Shown here piece by piece: positions 10,119 through 18,290 of a stretch of 64,000 nucleotides of DNA (its first letter is position 1; every line of letters begins with the position of its first letter). A program made the translations under genes and the position numbers. The stretch comes from Polynucleobacter sp. UB-Piko-W3 (GTDB taxonomy: Bacteria; Pseudomonadota; Gammaproteobacteria; Burkholderiales; Burkholderiaceae): assembly GCF_018881635.1 (NCBI RefSeq), contig NZ_JACVPY010000002.1:1427717-1491716 (forward strand). The letters run 5' to 3'. A model generated the notes under the pieces. That model worked only from the letters and a program-made list of their open reading frames with translations. It did no database searches and was not told the DNA's origin.

Positions 10119-10592
10119 ATGAATAAACTAACTCATTTTGATGAAAGCGGCCAAGCCCATATGGTAAATGTGGGTGATAAAGCCTCTACCCATAGAATCG
10201 CTATTGCTACAGGCAAGATCAGCATGCTTCCCGAGACCTTCAAAATGGTTGAAGCAGGAAACCACAAAAAGGGTGATGTGCTGGGTATTGCTAGGATTGC
10301 AGGCATCCAAGCATCAAAGAAAACTGCAGATCTCATTCCCCTTTGTCATCCGCTGGCATTAACCCATGTTAGCCTCGAGTTTCAATCAAACTCAACTGAC
10401 AACAGTATCACTTGCCAAGTAAAAGCGGAAACTACCGGCCCTACTGGCGTGGAAATGGAAGCCCTCACCGCAGTCCAAGTCGCCCTTCTCACAATCTACG
10501 ATATGTGCAAAGCGGTAGATCGTGGCATGGTGATGGGTGATGTAAGACTACTAGAGAAGAGTGGTGGTAAGTCGGGGGAGTGGAAGGCTTAA
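10119..10592 (+). CDS. moaC: Cyclic pyranopterin monophosphate synthase
   Basis: This 157-residue enzyme converts the GTP-derived 3',8-cyclo-7,8-dihydro-GTP made by MoaA into cPMP in molybdenum cofactor synthesis. Family segments are the N-terminal [15 protein letters not shown], the active-site [22 protein letters not shown] and the C-terminal [11 protein letters not shown]. The length is standard. It is divergent from the bepA-type gene with 23 bases between starts, so the two promoters must overlap the opposing coding sequences. The frame closes at 10592 and the next gene is convergent. Confidence 0.96.
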   Translation: MNKLTHFDESGQAHMVNVGDKASTHRIAIATGKISMLPETFKMVEAGNHKKGDVLGIARIAGIQASKKTADLIPLCHPLALTHVSLEFQSNSTDNSITCQVKAETTGPTGVEMEALTAVQVALLTIYDMCKAVDRGMVMGDVRLLEKSGGKSGEWKA

Positions 10593-10624
10593 AGAGGTGG
10601 CGCAAGCACTCAATATATATAAGA

Positions 10625-10948
10625 CTACTTGTAACCCAAAATGTCATTATGGGTTCGTTCCTGTCCCTCACCAAACCATTTAGTACAAATTCCCGAACCG
10701 CTATAAAGTGGTTTTTTTCTAGAGTTAACTTGCATTTGATACATTGCATCGAAACAATCTCTTCGACTGAGAAATTGGAAGGACTCACTATGAGTCTGAG
10801 CTCCTTTATAGAAGTGAAAGAAGTCTAAGGTCCACGGTGAAGTAACTGTAATCTGCGTGGCCACCTTCTGATCCTCCACTTGTGGACTGCTACAGGCCAC
10901 CAAAACCAGAGCCAACATTCCAAGAATGTACCTTGAATATTTCAACAT
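10625..10948 (-). CDS. Small hypothetical lipoprotein
   Basis: A 107-residue protein with a lipoprotein signal: hydrophobic core ILGMLALVLV and lipobox LVAC, with the lipidated cysteine at residue 19. The mature part contains CFDAMYQMQV and a GICTKWFGEG segment, giving two more cysteines that could pair. I do not recognise a family. It stands alone between convergent moaC and the pilin gene; a plus-strand intrinsic-terminator-like hairpin lies inside its coding region. Codon use looks like its neighbours. Confidence 0.6.
   Translation of the reverse strand: MLKYSRYILGMLALVLVACSSPQVEDQKVATQITVTSPWTLDFFHFYKGAQTHSESFQFLSRRDCFDAMYQMQVNSRKKPLYSGSGICTKWFGEGQERTHNDILGYK
10696..10718 (+). terminator. 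Probable moaC terminator inside the convergent lipoprotein gene
   Basis: AACCGCT and AGTGGTT form a 7-bp stem with one G-U pair and a 4-base loop (ATAA), followed by a run of seven T. The position is about 100 bases after the moaC stop and inside the antisense lipoprotein frame, so it would end plus-strand transcription from moaC. Confidence 0.45.
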
Positions 10949-11024
10949 ATGAATAGATTAATACATACAGAATAGTCGGCCCATGTTCTGCGCCTATAGC
11001 TTCAGGTTATAAAAGGTTTCATAA

Positions 11025-11050
11025 ATTTAACCGCCCTAAGACGGTTAAAT
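11025..11050 (-). terminator. Hairpin after the pilin gene
   Basis: ATTTAACCG and CGGTTAAAT form a 9-bp perfect stem around an 8-base loop, 27 bases downstream of the pilin stop on the minus strand. The A/T-rich tail is short, so it is a moderate intrinsic terminator candidate. Confidence 0.5.
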
Positions 11051-11076
11051 AATAGCGATAGCTTATTACCAAATTC

Positions 11077-11598
11077 CTATTTACTAATTCTGCATTCCGA
11101 CGGTAAGAGCTGAGGCAATAGATTTGTCTCTGTAGATCTGCAAGACCAACCACCCGCCCAAGTAGCGCCCTCTGGTTTTGAAAGGTCAATTGGTTTGGGT
11201 GCATTAGCATCTGGATCATTAGTCGGGATCAGATGTAATGTGTTCTTACCGTCTGGCGCAACACTGACTTGATAGTCGATAGCAATAGCACCTGACGGTG
11301 TTATTTCAATCAACTTCACACTGCGGGTAGGCCCAAAGGTGAACGATCCGCTTGTAGCATCATCCATTGCTACAGTGCCACGACTTGCAAATGCTTCTGT
11401 CACCGCAAGTTTTGCACTGGAAGATAAATTCATCCCCTCCACAACACGACTACGCGCAATGTAATCTTGATACTGAGGAACGGCAACTGCTACCAAAATA
11501 CCAATGATGGCAACTACGACCATCACTTCAATCAAGGTAAATCCAGAATCTTGGTGAGTCTCTTGTTGTTTTGGCTCGTCGTATTTTTTACTTTGCAT
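11077..11598 (-). CDS. pilA: Type IV pilin (PilA-like major or minor pilin)
   Basis: The 173-residue protein has the class III signal of type IV pilins: a hydrophilic leader ending DSG, cleavage before FTLIEVMVVVAIIGILV, and Glu at mature position 5. The hydrophobic helix runs to about residue 45 and is followed by QYQDYIARSRV. Two C-terminal cysteines (WSCRS and SECR) frame a disulfide loop, as in PilA. The 19-residue leader is long for a type IVa pilin (usually 5-10), and no closer start codon is available. A short TGAGG/CCTCA hairpin lies immediately upstream of the AGGAG ribosome site. Whether it is the major pilin cannot be told from the sequence. Confidence 0.85.
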   Translation of the reverse strand: MQSKKYDEPKQQETHQDSGFTLIEVMVVVAIIGILVAVAVPQYQDYIARSRVVEGMNLSSSAKLAVTEAFASRGTVAMDDATSGSFTFGPTRSVKLIEITPSGAIAIDYQVSVAPDGKNTLHLIPTNDPDANAPKPIDLSKPEGATWAGGWSCRSTETNLLPQLLPSECRISK

Positions 11599-11670
11599 AT
11601 CTTCTAGCTCCTGAGGTGAAATGCCTCATCATCCAGTCTATACCCCTTCTAATCAAGGAATCTGGGCGTT

Positions 11671-11700
11671 AAAAAAGCCGGCTTTAGAGGCCGGCTTTTC
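11671..11700 (-). terminator. Intrinsic terminator of the terC-like gene
   Basis: On the minus strand AAAAGCCGGC, a 7-base loop and GCCGGCTTTT form a 10-bp stem followed by further T. It lies 20 bases after the stop of the TerC-family gene, the classic arrangement. Confidence 0.85.
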
Positions 11701-11719
11701 TGATTCATTTGAAATCCGG

Positions 11720-12427
11720 TTAATGCGCTTCTTTTCCGGCATTTCGTTTTTTTATATAGGTGCCTACCAAAATAACAATGGCAACACCAATGACCTCAAA
11801 GGCTAGTTTTGCATCGCCTAGTGCCTCTTGAATACTGTCTTTGATAGCAGGGTCATCTACTAGCATACCGCCTGCCAGTAAGCCTAACAAGCCAGCGCCC
11901 AAAGTTATAATGATTGGGAAACGATCCATTACTTTCAAAAGAAGTGCACTACCAAAAATGATTAATGGAATAGACATTCCAAGGCCAATAATCAAAAGAA
12001 GTAAACGAGTCTCTTCAGGTCCTTTTTGTGCCGCTGCAGCCACAGCAAGTACGTTATCTAAACTCATTACCAAGTCAGCAATCAAAATCGTACGAATAGC
12101 CCCCCAAATGCTGGTCTTAGCTTCCATATGTTCTTCACCGCCACTATCAGATAGCAACTGAATGCCGATATAGAGGAGTAATAAGCCGCCAACAATTTTG
12201 AGATACGGCAAAGTCAATAAAGCCACTGCAGTAATGGTTAACACTACGCGCAAAATAATTGCAGCAGCACTACCCCAGAAGATGGCCTTCTTTTGCTGAG
12301 CAGGTGGCAAGTTACGTGACGCTAATGCAATCACCACTGCGTTATCACCAGATAGCAAAATATTCGCTACGATGATTGATAGAAGTGCCGCCCAAAAGGT
12401 GGCATCTGAAAATGCTGAAAAATCCAT
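11720..12427 (-). CDS. TerC-family integral membrane protein
   Basis: A 235-residue protein with about seven membrane helices. It has the two conserved acidic motifs of the TerC family, LLSGDNAVVIALASR near residue 25 and LIADLVMSLDNVLAVAAAA near residue 120. Members such as Alx, MntP-linked YkoY and YjbE are tied to manganese/metal export and pH or tellurite responses. I saw no yybP-ykoY manganese riboswitch pattern in the 109 bases upstream. The gene is followed by a strong terminator and preceded by sucD on the same strand; substrate unknown. Confidence 0.85.
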   Translation of the reverse strand: MDFSAFSDATFWAALLSIIVANILLSGDNAVVIALASRNLPPAQQKKAIFWGSAAAIILRVVLTITAVALLTLPYLKIVGGLLLLYIGIQLLSDSGGEEHMEAKTSIWGAIRTILIADLVMSLDNVLAVAAAAQKGPEETRLLLLIIGLGMSIPLIIFGSALLLKVMDRFPIIITLGAGLLGLLAGGMLVDDPAIKDSIQEALGDAKLAFEVIGVAIVILVGTYIKKRNAGKEAH

Positions 12428-12536
12428 ACTGTCTCCCTACGTTTTTATGTTTTAACTACTTTTTAAACTACTAATCACTAAAGATCAGGTGCTGCTAAAC
12501 AGTATTAATGTCGCAGCATCTTTTCTTGATCGCTAA

Positions 12537-13430
12537 TTACAACATGGCCTTCAGTAATGCCGCCATTTCCGATGGATTCTTTGTTACTTTAAAGCCGCAC
12601 TCTTCCATTACGGCAAGTTTGGCATCAGCAGTATCCGCTCCGCCAGAAATCAATGCACCAGCGTGGCCCATCCGTTTTCCAGGAGGCGCTGTTACACCAG
12701 CAATAAAGCCAACTACTGGCTTTTTCATATTGTCTCTGCACCAGCGAGCAGCTTCAGCCTCATCTGGACCGCCGATCTCACCAATCATGATGACGGCATC
12801 AGTTTCTGGATCTTCATTGAACATTCTCATGATGTCGATATGCTTCAAGCCATTGATTGGGTCACCACCAATACCAACAGCAGTTGATTGACCTAAACCA
12901 ATTGCAGTTAATTGACCAACCGCCTCATAGGTCAAAGTACCGGAGCGGCTCACAACACCAATGCGGCCCTTCTTATGAATATGGCCAGGCATGATGCCGA
13001 TCTTGATTTCATCAGGAGTAATGATTCCAGGGCAATTAGGACCAAGCAATAAAGTTTTCTTGCCGCCAGCAACTTCTTTCGCATGCATCTTATTGCGCAC
13101 TTCTAGCATGTCACGCACAGGAATACCCTCAGTAATGCAAATCACGAAATCAAGATCAGCCTCAACCGCTTCCCAGATGGCAGCAGCAGCACCTGGAGGC
13201 GGAACATAAATAACTGAAGTCGTTGCACCAGTTTGCGCAGCAGCTTCTTTAACAGTCGCGTAAATTGGAATGTTAAAAATGGACTCGCCAGCCTTTTTAG
13301 GATTGACGCCAGCAACAAAGCAATTTTTGCCGTTTGCATATTCTTGACACTTCTCAGTATGGAACTGACCGGTCTTACCAGTAATACCTTGGGTAATGAC
13401 TTTGGTGTTTTTATTAATCAAAATAGACAT
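12537..13430 (-). CDS. sucD: Succinate-CoA ligase, alpha subunit
   Basis: The 297-residue ADP/GDP-forming subunit binds CoA and carries the phospho-histidine. Signatures are [11 protein letters not shown], the Rossmann-like CoA site [12 protein letters not shown] region, [29 protein letters not shown] and the catalytic histidine in [12 protein letters not shown]. It makes succinate plus ATP from succinyl-CoA in the TCA cycle. It starts 15 bases after sucC on the same strand. Confidence 0.97.
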   Translation of the reverse strand: MSILINKNTKVITQGITGKTGQFHTEKCQEYANGKNCFVAGVNPKKAGESIFNIPIYATVKEAAAQTGATTSVIYVPPPGAAAAIWEAVEADLDFVICITEGIPVRDMLEVRNKMHAKEVAGGKKTLLLGPNCPGIITPDEIKIGIMPGHIHKKGRIGVVSRSGTLTYEAVGQLTAIGLGQSTAVGIGGDPINGLKHIDIMRMFNEDPETDAVIMIGEIGGPDEAEAARWCRDNMKKPVVGFIAGVTAPPGKRMGHAGALISGGADTADAKLAVMEECGFKVTKNPSEMAALLKAML

Positions 13431-13445
13431 ATTGAAATTCCTGGA

Positions 13446-14615
13446 TTATTTGTTTTTGGCAACCGCAGCTACTACCTTGGTAGCAGCCTCAGCCATCGAA
13501 TCGGCGCTAATGATTGGCAAACCAGAGTCCGCAAGAATCTTCCTACCTAACTCTTCGTTTGTACCCTTCATGCGCACAACCAGTGGCACTGTCAGATTTA
13601 CAGCCTTACATGCCGTCACTACGCCATCAGCGATCACGTCGCAACGCATAATGCCGCCAAAGATGTTCACCAAAATTGCCTCAACACTCTTGTTCTTGAG
13701 CATGATCTTGAATGCTTCGGTTACTTTTTCTGCTGTAGCGCCACCACCAACGTCTAAGAAGTTTGCCGGCTCGCCGCCGAACAGCTTAATCGTATCCATG
13801 GTTGCCATAGCTAAACCAGCACCATTCACCAAACAACCAATATTGCCATCTAAAGAGATGTAAGCCAGGTCAAATTTAGAAGCCTCAATCTCAGCAGCAT
13901 CTTCTTCATCGACATCACGATAAGCAACGATTTCTGGATGACGGAATAATGCATTCGGATCAAAGTTAAATTTTGCATCGAGCGCCTTGATCTTGCCATT
14001 CCCCTCAAGGATCAACGGGTTGATCTCCACTAATGAGGCATCTGTATCCCAATAGGTTTTATAGAGATTCTTGAATACGTCACGCGCCATCGGAATAGAC
14101 GCATCAGGCACGCCGATACCTTTTGCAATGATGTCGCAATCAGCATCTGTCAAACCAATCAATGGATCAACAAATACTTTGATAATTTTTTCTGGATGAG
14201 ATTCTGCAACCTCTTCAATATCCATACCACCTTCGCTTGAAGCCATGATCACATTCTTTTGTGTGCCACGATCTGTCACGATGCTGAAGTAGTACTCTTT
14301 TTTGATATCTGCGCCATCTTCGATTAAGAGGCGATTGACTTTTTGACCTTCTGGTCCTGTTTGGTGAGTCTTAAGCTGCATGCCCAAAATTTCAGAGGCG
14401 TATTTCTTCACGTCGTCCATGCTTCTTGCCAACTTCACGCCACCACCCTTACCGCGACCGCCTGCATGAATCTGCGCCTTGACAACCCATACTGGGCCAC
14501 CCAATTTTTCAGCAGCCTTCATTGCCTCATCAACACTAAATGCAGGAATGCCGTTTGGAACAGGCACATTAAATTGGCGCAGAAGTTCTTTGCCTTGGTA
14601 CTCGTGAATTTTCAT
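13446..14615 (-). CDS. sucC: Succinate-CoA ligase, beta subunit
   Basis: The 389-residue subunit has the ATP-grasp domain ([34 protein letters not shown]) and the CoA-ligase C-terminal domain with [13 protein letters not shown]. It provides nucleotide specificity and the succinate site for the TCA-cycle enzyme with SucD. The start at 14613-14615 has a GGAGTAATT ribosome site. The 193 bases upstream hold its promoter region and the end of recX. Confidence 0.97.
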   Translation of the reverse strand: MKIHEYQGKELLRQFNVPVPNGIPAFSVDEAMKAAEKLGGPVWVVKAQIHAGGRGKGGGVKLARSMDDVKKYASEILGMQLKTHQTGPEGQKVNRLLIEDGADIKKEYYFSIVTDRGTQKNVIMASSEGGMDIEEVAESHPEKIIKVFVDPLIGLTDADCDIIAKGIGVPDASIPMARDVFKNLYKTYWDTDASLVEINPLILEGNGKIKALDAKFNFDPNALFRHPEIVAYRDVDEEDAAEIEASKFDLAYISLDGNIGCLVNGAGLAMATMDTIKLFGGEPANFLDVGGGATAEKVTEAFKIMLKNKSVEAILVNIFGGIMRCDVIADGVVTACKAVNLTVPLVVRMKGTNEELGRKILADSGLPIISADSMAEAATKVVAAVAKNK

Positions 14616-14808
14616 AATTACTCCGAAACGGTATCTTTTTTAGTAAGCGACGAGGATTAGTTAAACCGATACTGCCTTGATCCCGTACTTACTCTAGAAA
14701 TAGCGAAATTAGCCAAATTTGAATAAATGCGAACGGCTTGACAGACCCAATAATTTTATCATGTTGCAACGCCGCATTTGCCTATTTCGGATCCGCAACC
14801 GCCCTGCT

Positions 14809-15336
14809 CTAATCAGGCTTTTGCCCGCCAACCACCTTTGCCACCACTTCGGAGCTAAAACCCTTAGATGCCAAGAAGCGGTATTGCCTAGCGCGCTCCT
14901 TCTGATCCTGGGTTACGTTGTCATACTTTCGAGCCCAAAGCTCATGGGCACGCTGAAATTCAGTTTCCCGCAAGGACTGCAATAGGACGGCTGACTGGGC
15001 CGCATCAACCCCTGCCCGTTGGAGCTCATCTGCAATTTTGCGCGTCCCATAGCGCTCACTTCGTCTTCGAACCAAGGCTTCAGCAAAACGCTCGTCTGAT
15101 AGCCAGCCTCTGGCCTCAAAGTCATCTAGCACTGCTGTGATTTGTGCCGTGGTCGATTCTGAAGTTTGATCAACTTGATCACCCCCCAGCTTTGCCCATC
15201 TTGCCTCTGACTCTGCCAACTTTGCCGCTAAACCTTTGCGACTATATTCTCGGAGCGATAAAAGACGCAAAGCCCGAGCTTTGAGACTCGGGCTTTGTTT
15301 GGTTCTTTCTTTGCTGCTACTAGCTAGCTCTGACAT
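14809..15336 (-). CDS. recX: Regulatory protein RecX
   Basis: A 175-residue RecX, which caps RecA filaments and moderates recombinase activity. The family's three-helix repeats are visible: LKARALRLLSLREYSRKGLA, DDFEARGWLSDERFAEALV with RSERYGTRKI, and the C-terminal YRFLASKGFSSEVVAKVV. It begins 4 bases after the recA stop. A strong hairpin with a T-rich tail is built into its first codons (15269-15296), so only part of recA transcription may reach the rest of the gene. Confidence 0.93.
   Translation of the reverse strand: MSELASSSKERTKQSPSLKARALRLLSLREYSRKGLAAKLAESEARWAKLGGDQVDQTSESTTAQITAVLDDFEARGWLSDERFAEALVRRRSERYGTRKIADELQRAGVDAAQSAVLLQSLRETEFQRAHELWARKYDNVTQDQKERARQYRFLASKGFSSEVVAKVVGGQKPD
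15269..15296 (-). terminator. Attenuator-like hairpin inside the 5' end of recX
   Basis: On the minus strand AAAGCCCGAG, an 8-base loop and CTCGGGCTTT make a perfect 10-bp stem. GCGTCTTTTA follows. It lies 45 bases after the recA stop, within recX codons for SPSLKARAL. Position and structure suggest partial termination between recA and recX, as is known in E. coli, though there the terminator is intergenic. Activity is inferred. Confidence 0.6.
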
Positions 15337-15340
15337 CGAA

Positions 15341-16432
15341 CTATTCGACTTCCTCTTCTTCGCTCAGCACATCAGTTACTACAGCTGAGCCAGATTTAAC
15401 ACCTAACTTCGCACGAATTTTGACTTCGATGTCTTTAGCAATCTCTGGGTTCTCTTTCAGGAAATCGCGCACATTATCTTTGCCTTGACCGATGCGATCG
15501 CCGTTATAGCTATACCAAGAGCCAGACTTTTCAACGATATCGGCTTCAACACCCATATCAATGATTTCACCTTCTCTGGAAATGCCAGCGCCATACATGA
15601 TGTCAAAAATAGCTTCACGGAATGGAGGAGAGACCTTGTTCTTCACAACCTTCACACGGGTTTCATTACCAACAATCTCATCCCCTTTTTTGATGCTACC
15701 AATGCGGCGAATGTCTAAACGCATAGAGGCGTAGAACTTGAGCGCATTACCGCCAGTAGTAGTTTCTGGGGAGCCAAACATCACACCGATCTTCATGCGA
15801 ATTTGATTAATAAAGATCACTGTTGTGTTGGTACGCTTAATAGCGCCAGTCAACTTACGTAAAGCTTGACTCATCAAGCGAGCCTGTAAGCCCGGCAAGG
15901 AGTCGCCCATATCGCCTTCAATCTCGGCCCTTGGAACCAAAGCAGCAACTGAGTCAATCACAATTAAATCAATGGAGCCTGAACGTACTAATGCATCAGC
16001 AATTTCTAATGCTTGCTCACCAGTATCTGGCTGAGAGATCAATAGATTATTGACATCAACCCCAAGGCGCGATGCGTACTGCACATCTAATGCATGCTCT
16101 GCATCGATAAATGCACAAGTGCCACCAAGCTTTTGCATTTCTGCAATCGCATGTAAAGTTAAAGTTGTTTTACCAGATGACTCTGGCCCGTAAATCTCAA
16201 TCACACGACCCCGTGCAATACCGCCAACTCCTAAAGCAATATCAAGGCCTAGTGAACCGCTAGACACCACTTGAACATCTTGACTGATTTCAGCATCGCC
16301 CAATCTCATGATCGAGCCCTTGCCAAATTGCTTCTCAATTTGTGCCAAAGCTGCTGTTAATGCTTTTTGCTTGTCTCCGCTCATTCCCTCAAATTCTGAG
16401 GAGGCTGATTTTCTTTTGTCATCTATGGCCAT
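15341..16432 (-). CDS. recA: Recombinase RecA
   Basis: A 363-residue RecA with the Walker A motif GPESSGKTT at residues 82-90, the DAEHALD segment, the L1/L2 DNA-binding region ([15 protein letters not shown] preceded by TTGG) and the MAW-like [11 protein letters not shown] region. The C-terminus ends in the usual acidic tail (SEEEEVE). It catalyses strand exchange and triggers LexA self-cleavage in the SOS response. An AAAGGAAT ribosome site and a LexA-boxed promoter stand upstream. Confidence 0.98.
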   Translation of the reverse strand: MAIDDKRKSASSEFEGMSGDKQKALTAALAQIEKQFGKGSIMRLGDAEISQDVQVVSSGSLGLDIALGVGGIARGRVIEIYGPESSGKTTLTLHAIAEMQKLGGTCAFIDAEHALDVQYASRLGVDVNNLLISQPDTGEQALEIADALVRSGSIDLIVIDSVAALVPRAEIEGDMGDSLPGLQARLMSQALRKLTGAIKRTNTTVIFINQIRMKIGVMFGSPETTTGGNALKFYASMRLDIRRIGSIKKGDEIVGNETRVKVVKNKVSPPFREAIFDIMYGAGISREGEIIDMGVEADIVEKSGSWYSYNGDRIGQGKDNVRDFLKENPEIAKDIEVKIRAKLGVKSGSAVVTDVLSEEEEVE

Positions 16433-16502
16433 TTTTTGATTCCTTTTCGCTTTAATTGGGCTTTTTCCCGAAGTTTTATCTACTGTTTCACAACTTAGAA
16501 GT

Positions 16503-16532
16503 TACTGTATATAAAAACAGTAGTATTTGCAA
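16503..16532 (-). promoter_or_regulatory. SOS promoter of recA with LexA box
   Basis: TACTGTATATAAAAACAGTA (16503-16522) matches the CTGT-N8-ACAG LexA consensus and the E. coli flanks TA/TA. On the minus strand a -35 TTGCAA (16527-16532), a 17-base spacer and a -10 TACAGT (16504-16509) place the box over the spacer and -10, so bound LexA would block polymerase. The box ends about 70 bases before the recA start codon. Confidence 0.85.
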
Positions 16533-16550
16533 GCGACTTTTTAAAGGAAT

Positions 16551-17084
16551 TTACAGATTTTTAGCGAGGCTAGGCTTGATAGAGGTGCGAGCCCAATAGA
16601 AAAGGAGGGGCATCGCTATTGCCCAAACCACGCTAATTAGGCCTAAACCCAGGATTTGGGACCCAGAATCCCAATTTGCTGCCCCTAACCGTATTCCAGC
16701 CTCATAAGATAAGGGGCCAGAAATTGCCCCTAAAACAACCCCTAGAAAAAGCTTACCTTTTAGCCAAGATAAGGAGCTATTGAGGGTAGTGGCCACTAAA
16801 AGCCAGAGTACCCACATCCATACTGGCGATACATAAGGAGAAGGCCATGCACCTTTAAAGTCGAGAAACCCTAAGTACATCAAGAGGCTATCGGTCAGGA
16901 TCCCATAAGAGAGGACTTTGAGCAGCAAGCTGAGCTCCAGCTTTGGGCTCTGGGAGCGCCAGACATGAAAGGCAACATAGGCTAGCGTACCAATCACTGG
17001 CCATAGCACCTGGTGATGCGCTGCACCCAGTACACAAGCAAACCAGCCTGCCTGGAAAAGGACAAAGTTCCAAAATTTAGCCAT
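16551..17084 (-). CDS. DUF2878 membrane protein
   Basis: A 177-residue integral membrane protein with about six hydrophobic segments. Start MAKFWNFVLFQAGWFACVLG and the later WMWVLWLLVATTLNSSLSW and GPLSYEAGIRLGA segments are those I associate with DUF2878. Function is unknown. It lies between tRNA-Met and the recA promoter on the minus strand; the tRNA terminator separates it from the tRNA, so it needs its own promoter. It is followed by recA, which has its own SOS promoter. Confidence 0.75.
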   Translation of the reverse strand: MAKFWNFVLFQAGWFACVLGAAHHQVLWPVIGTLAYVAFHVWRSQSPKLELSLLLKVLSYGILTDSLLMYLGFLDFKGAWPSPYVSPVWMWVLWLLVATTLNSSLSWLKGKLFLGVVLGAISGPLSYEAGIRLGAANWDSGSQILGLGLISVVWAIAMPLLFYWARTSIKPSLAKNL

Positions 17085-17106
17085 AAGACGATTCTAGCCA
17101 ACCTAA

Positions 17107-17140
17107 GAAAAAGGCCACTGCCGGTGGGCAATGGCCTTGA
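17107..17140 (-). terminator. Terminator after tRNA-Met
   Basis: On the minus strand AAGGCCA and TGGCCTT form a 7-bp stem around a 14-base loop that can itself pair in part, followed by TTTCTT. It lies 4 bases after the tRNA 3' end. Confidence 0.7.
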
Positions 17141-17144
17141 GATT

Positions 17145-17221
17145 TGGTGGCGATTCAGGGATTCGAACCCCGGACCTGTGGATTATGATTCCATCGCTCT
17201 AACCAACTGAGCTAAATCGCC
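17145..17221 (-). tRNA. tRNA-Met (CAT anticodon), probably elongator
   Basis: The minus strand folds as a full cloverleaf of 77 bases with encoded CCA: acceptor GGCGATT/AATCGCC, D arm GCTC..GAGC with loop AGTTGGTTA, anticodon loop ATCATAA (anticodon CAT), variable AGGTC and T arm CGGGG-TTCGAAT-CCCTG. G1-C72 pairing rules out the initiator. The 9-base D loop resembles elongator tRNA-Met more than tRNA-Ile(CAT). The top pair of the anticodon stem is an A-C mismatch. Confidence 0.92.
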
Positions 17222-17230
17222 GAACGTGTG

Positions 17231-17259
17231 ATTGTAGCAAATCTGCCCCATTCTGTAAC
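17231..17259 (-). promoter_or_regulatory. Probable tRNA-Met promoter
   Basis: On the minus strand a -35 like GTTACA (17254-17259), a 17-base spacer and -10 TACAAT (17231-17236) end 9 bases before the tRNA 5' end. The -10 is a 5/6 match and the -35 a 4/6 match to the sigma-70 consensus. Confidence 0.55.
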
Positions 17260-17289
17260 GGCCTAAGCTAGAAACCGTAATATAGGGGC

Positions 17290-17610
17290 ATGAGAAAAGA
17301 GCTCCCAAAATTCCTAATTGTGGCCATTTTGAGTGGTTTTCTGGTCTCGAGTGTATCTGCGGCGCAAATCTTCATCACCAACTACTCCTCGGAAGCAAAT
17401 GCCAAGGTTTTTGTGACCAAATATCAGTCCGAGGCTAACTGCATTGTGTATGAAACCCAATACTCCAGTGATAGTGAGCCGGGAGTATGGTTCTATACCA
17501 AGTACAAAAGCAATGCGCGAGCAGCGATCTACTACACCCAATATAAATCGGATGCTGACTTGATCGTCTATTTCACAAAATACAAAAGTGATGCGCGCTG
17601 TCGCTACTAA
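17290..17610 (+). CDS. Exported repeat protein, DUF6150-like
   Basis: A 106-residue protein with a signal peptide (FLIVAILSGFLVSSVSAA) followed by six tandem units of about 12-14 residues of the form [I/V]-[F/Y]-x-T-x-Y-x-S-[D/E/N]-A, for example VFVTKYQSEANC, IYYTQYKSDADL and VYFTKYKSDARC. The alternation of hydrophobic/aromatic and charged residues predicts short beta-strands in a periplasmic or surface repeat fold. I associate the pattern with DUF6150, whose function is unknown. Two cysteines lie in repeats 2 and 6. An AGGGG ribosome site precedes the ATG; the MOSC gene begins 14 bases after its stop. Confidence 0.72.
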   Translation: MRKELPKFLIVAILSGFLVSSVSAAQIFITNYSSEANAKVFVTKYQSEANCIVYETQYSSDSEPGVWFYTKYKSNARAAIYYTQYKSDADLIVYFTKYKSDARCRY

Positions 17611-17624
17611 CTCAATTTTTATTC

Positions 17625-18236
17625 ATGAGACTACTTTCAATTTCCACGGGCAAAGTTATGCCACTGTTTGGTAATCACCACCCAGACTACCAATCGGTTG
17701 CTTCGGCAATCCGTAAAAAGAGTGTTAGTAATTTAGAGGATCCCTTGCCTGTTGAGATTTATTCTCTTGGAGTCAAAGGAGATGAGCAAGCAGATCTGAG
17801 TGCGCATGGTGGAATTGAAAAAGCAATTTATGTTTATCCAGCAGAGCACTATGCTTTTTGGAACGAGTTACTCACCCGTGAAACTAAAAAATCAACAGTG
17901 CTTAAGCATGGAGCAATCGGTGAGAACTTCACTATTGAAGGCTTGCTAGAAACCGAAGTTTTTATTGGCGACAAACTTCTCATTGGCGATCTTGAATTTG
18001 TCGTTGTCAAACTGCGTGAACCCTGCTTCAAATTTAATGCCACCTTGGGCTATAAAGGTGCTGCTAAAGCCATGGTGCAGTCAGGCTTTTGTGGCTGGTA
18101 TTTGCGTGTACTCAAAACTGGAAGTGTGGCCGCCGGCGTGCAGATCACCATTATTCCCGGAGCAAGAGATACTTCTATTGCCGAGCAAAATCGCAATCTA
18201 ATTCAACATCGCAATCAACAAGATTTGTGGGAATAA
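17625..18236 (+). CDS. MOSC-domain protein (YiiM-like)
   Basis: A 203-residue MOSC-domain protein. YiiM-type marks are GVKGDEQADLSAHGGIEKAIYVYP, the GENFTIEGL block and the reactive cysteine region LREPCFKFNATLG, with the C-terminal SGFCGWYLRVLKTG. MOSC domains handle sulfur or molybdenum cofactor chemistry, and YiiM reduces N-hydroxylated compounds such as 6-hydroxylaminopurine using Moco. That activity is inference here. moaC elsewhere in this window shows that cofactor synthesis is present. Confidence 0.85.
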   Translation: MRLLSISTGKVMPLFGNHHPDYQSVASAIRKKSVSNLEDPLPVEIYSLGVKGDEQADLSAHGGIEKAIYVYPAEHYAFWNELLTRETKKSTVLKHGAIGENFTIEGLLETEVFIGDKLLIGDLEFVVVKLREPCFKFNATLGYKGAAKAMVQSGFCGWYLRVLKTGSVAAGVQITIIPGARDTSIAEQNRNLIQHRNQQDLWE

Positions 18237-18241
18237 AAAAA

Positions 18242-18268
18242 CCCGACCATTTTGTGGTCGGGCTTCTT
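18242..18268 (-). terminator. Terminator between the MOSC and MHS transporter genes (bidirectional)
   Basis: CCCGACCA and TGGTCGGG form an 8-bp perfect stem with a 5-base loop. The minus strand reads a run of seven T after it, ideal for the MHS transporter gene that ends at 18291; the plus strand has a weaker CTTCTTATTT tail for the MOSC gene. Confidence 0.85.
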
Positions 18269-18290
18269 ATTTACTGCAGACTAAAGATGC

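Noticed and set aside
12428-12536. yybP-ykoY manganese riboswitch upstream of the TerC-family gene
   Set aside because: The gap is only 109 bases and lacks the conserved riboswitch core; only a weak GGTGCTGC/GCAGCATC stem is seen, too loose to call even as a sucD terminator.
13396-13863. 155-residue plus-strand frame inside sucC/sucD
   Set aside because: Antisense shadow of two strongly conserved TCA-cycle genes; composition mirrors their codons.
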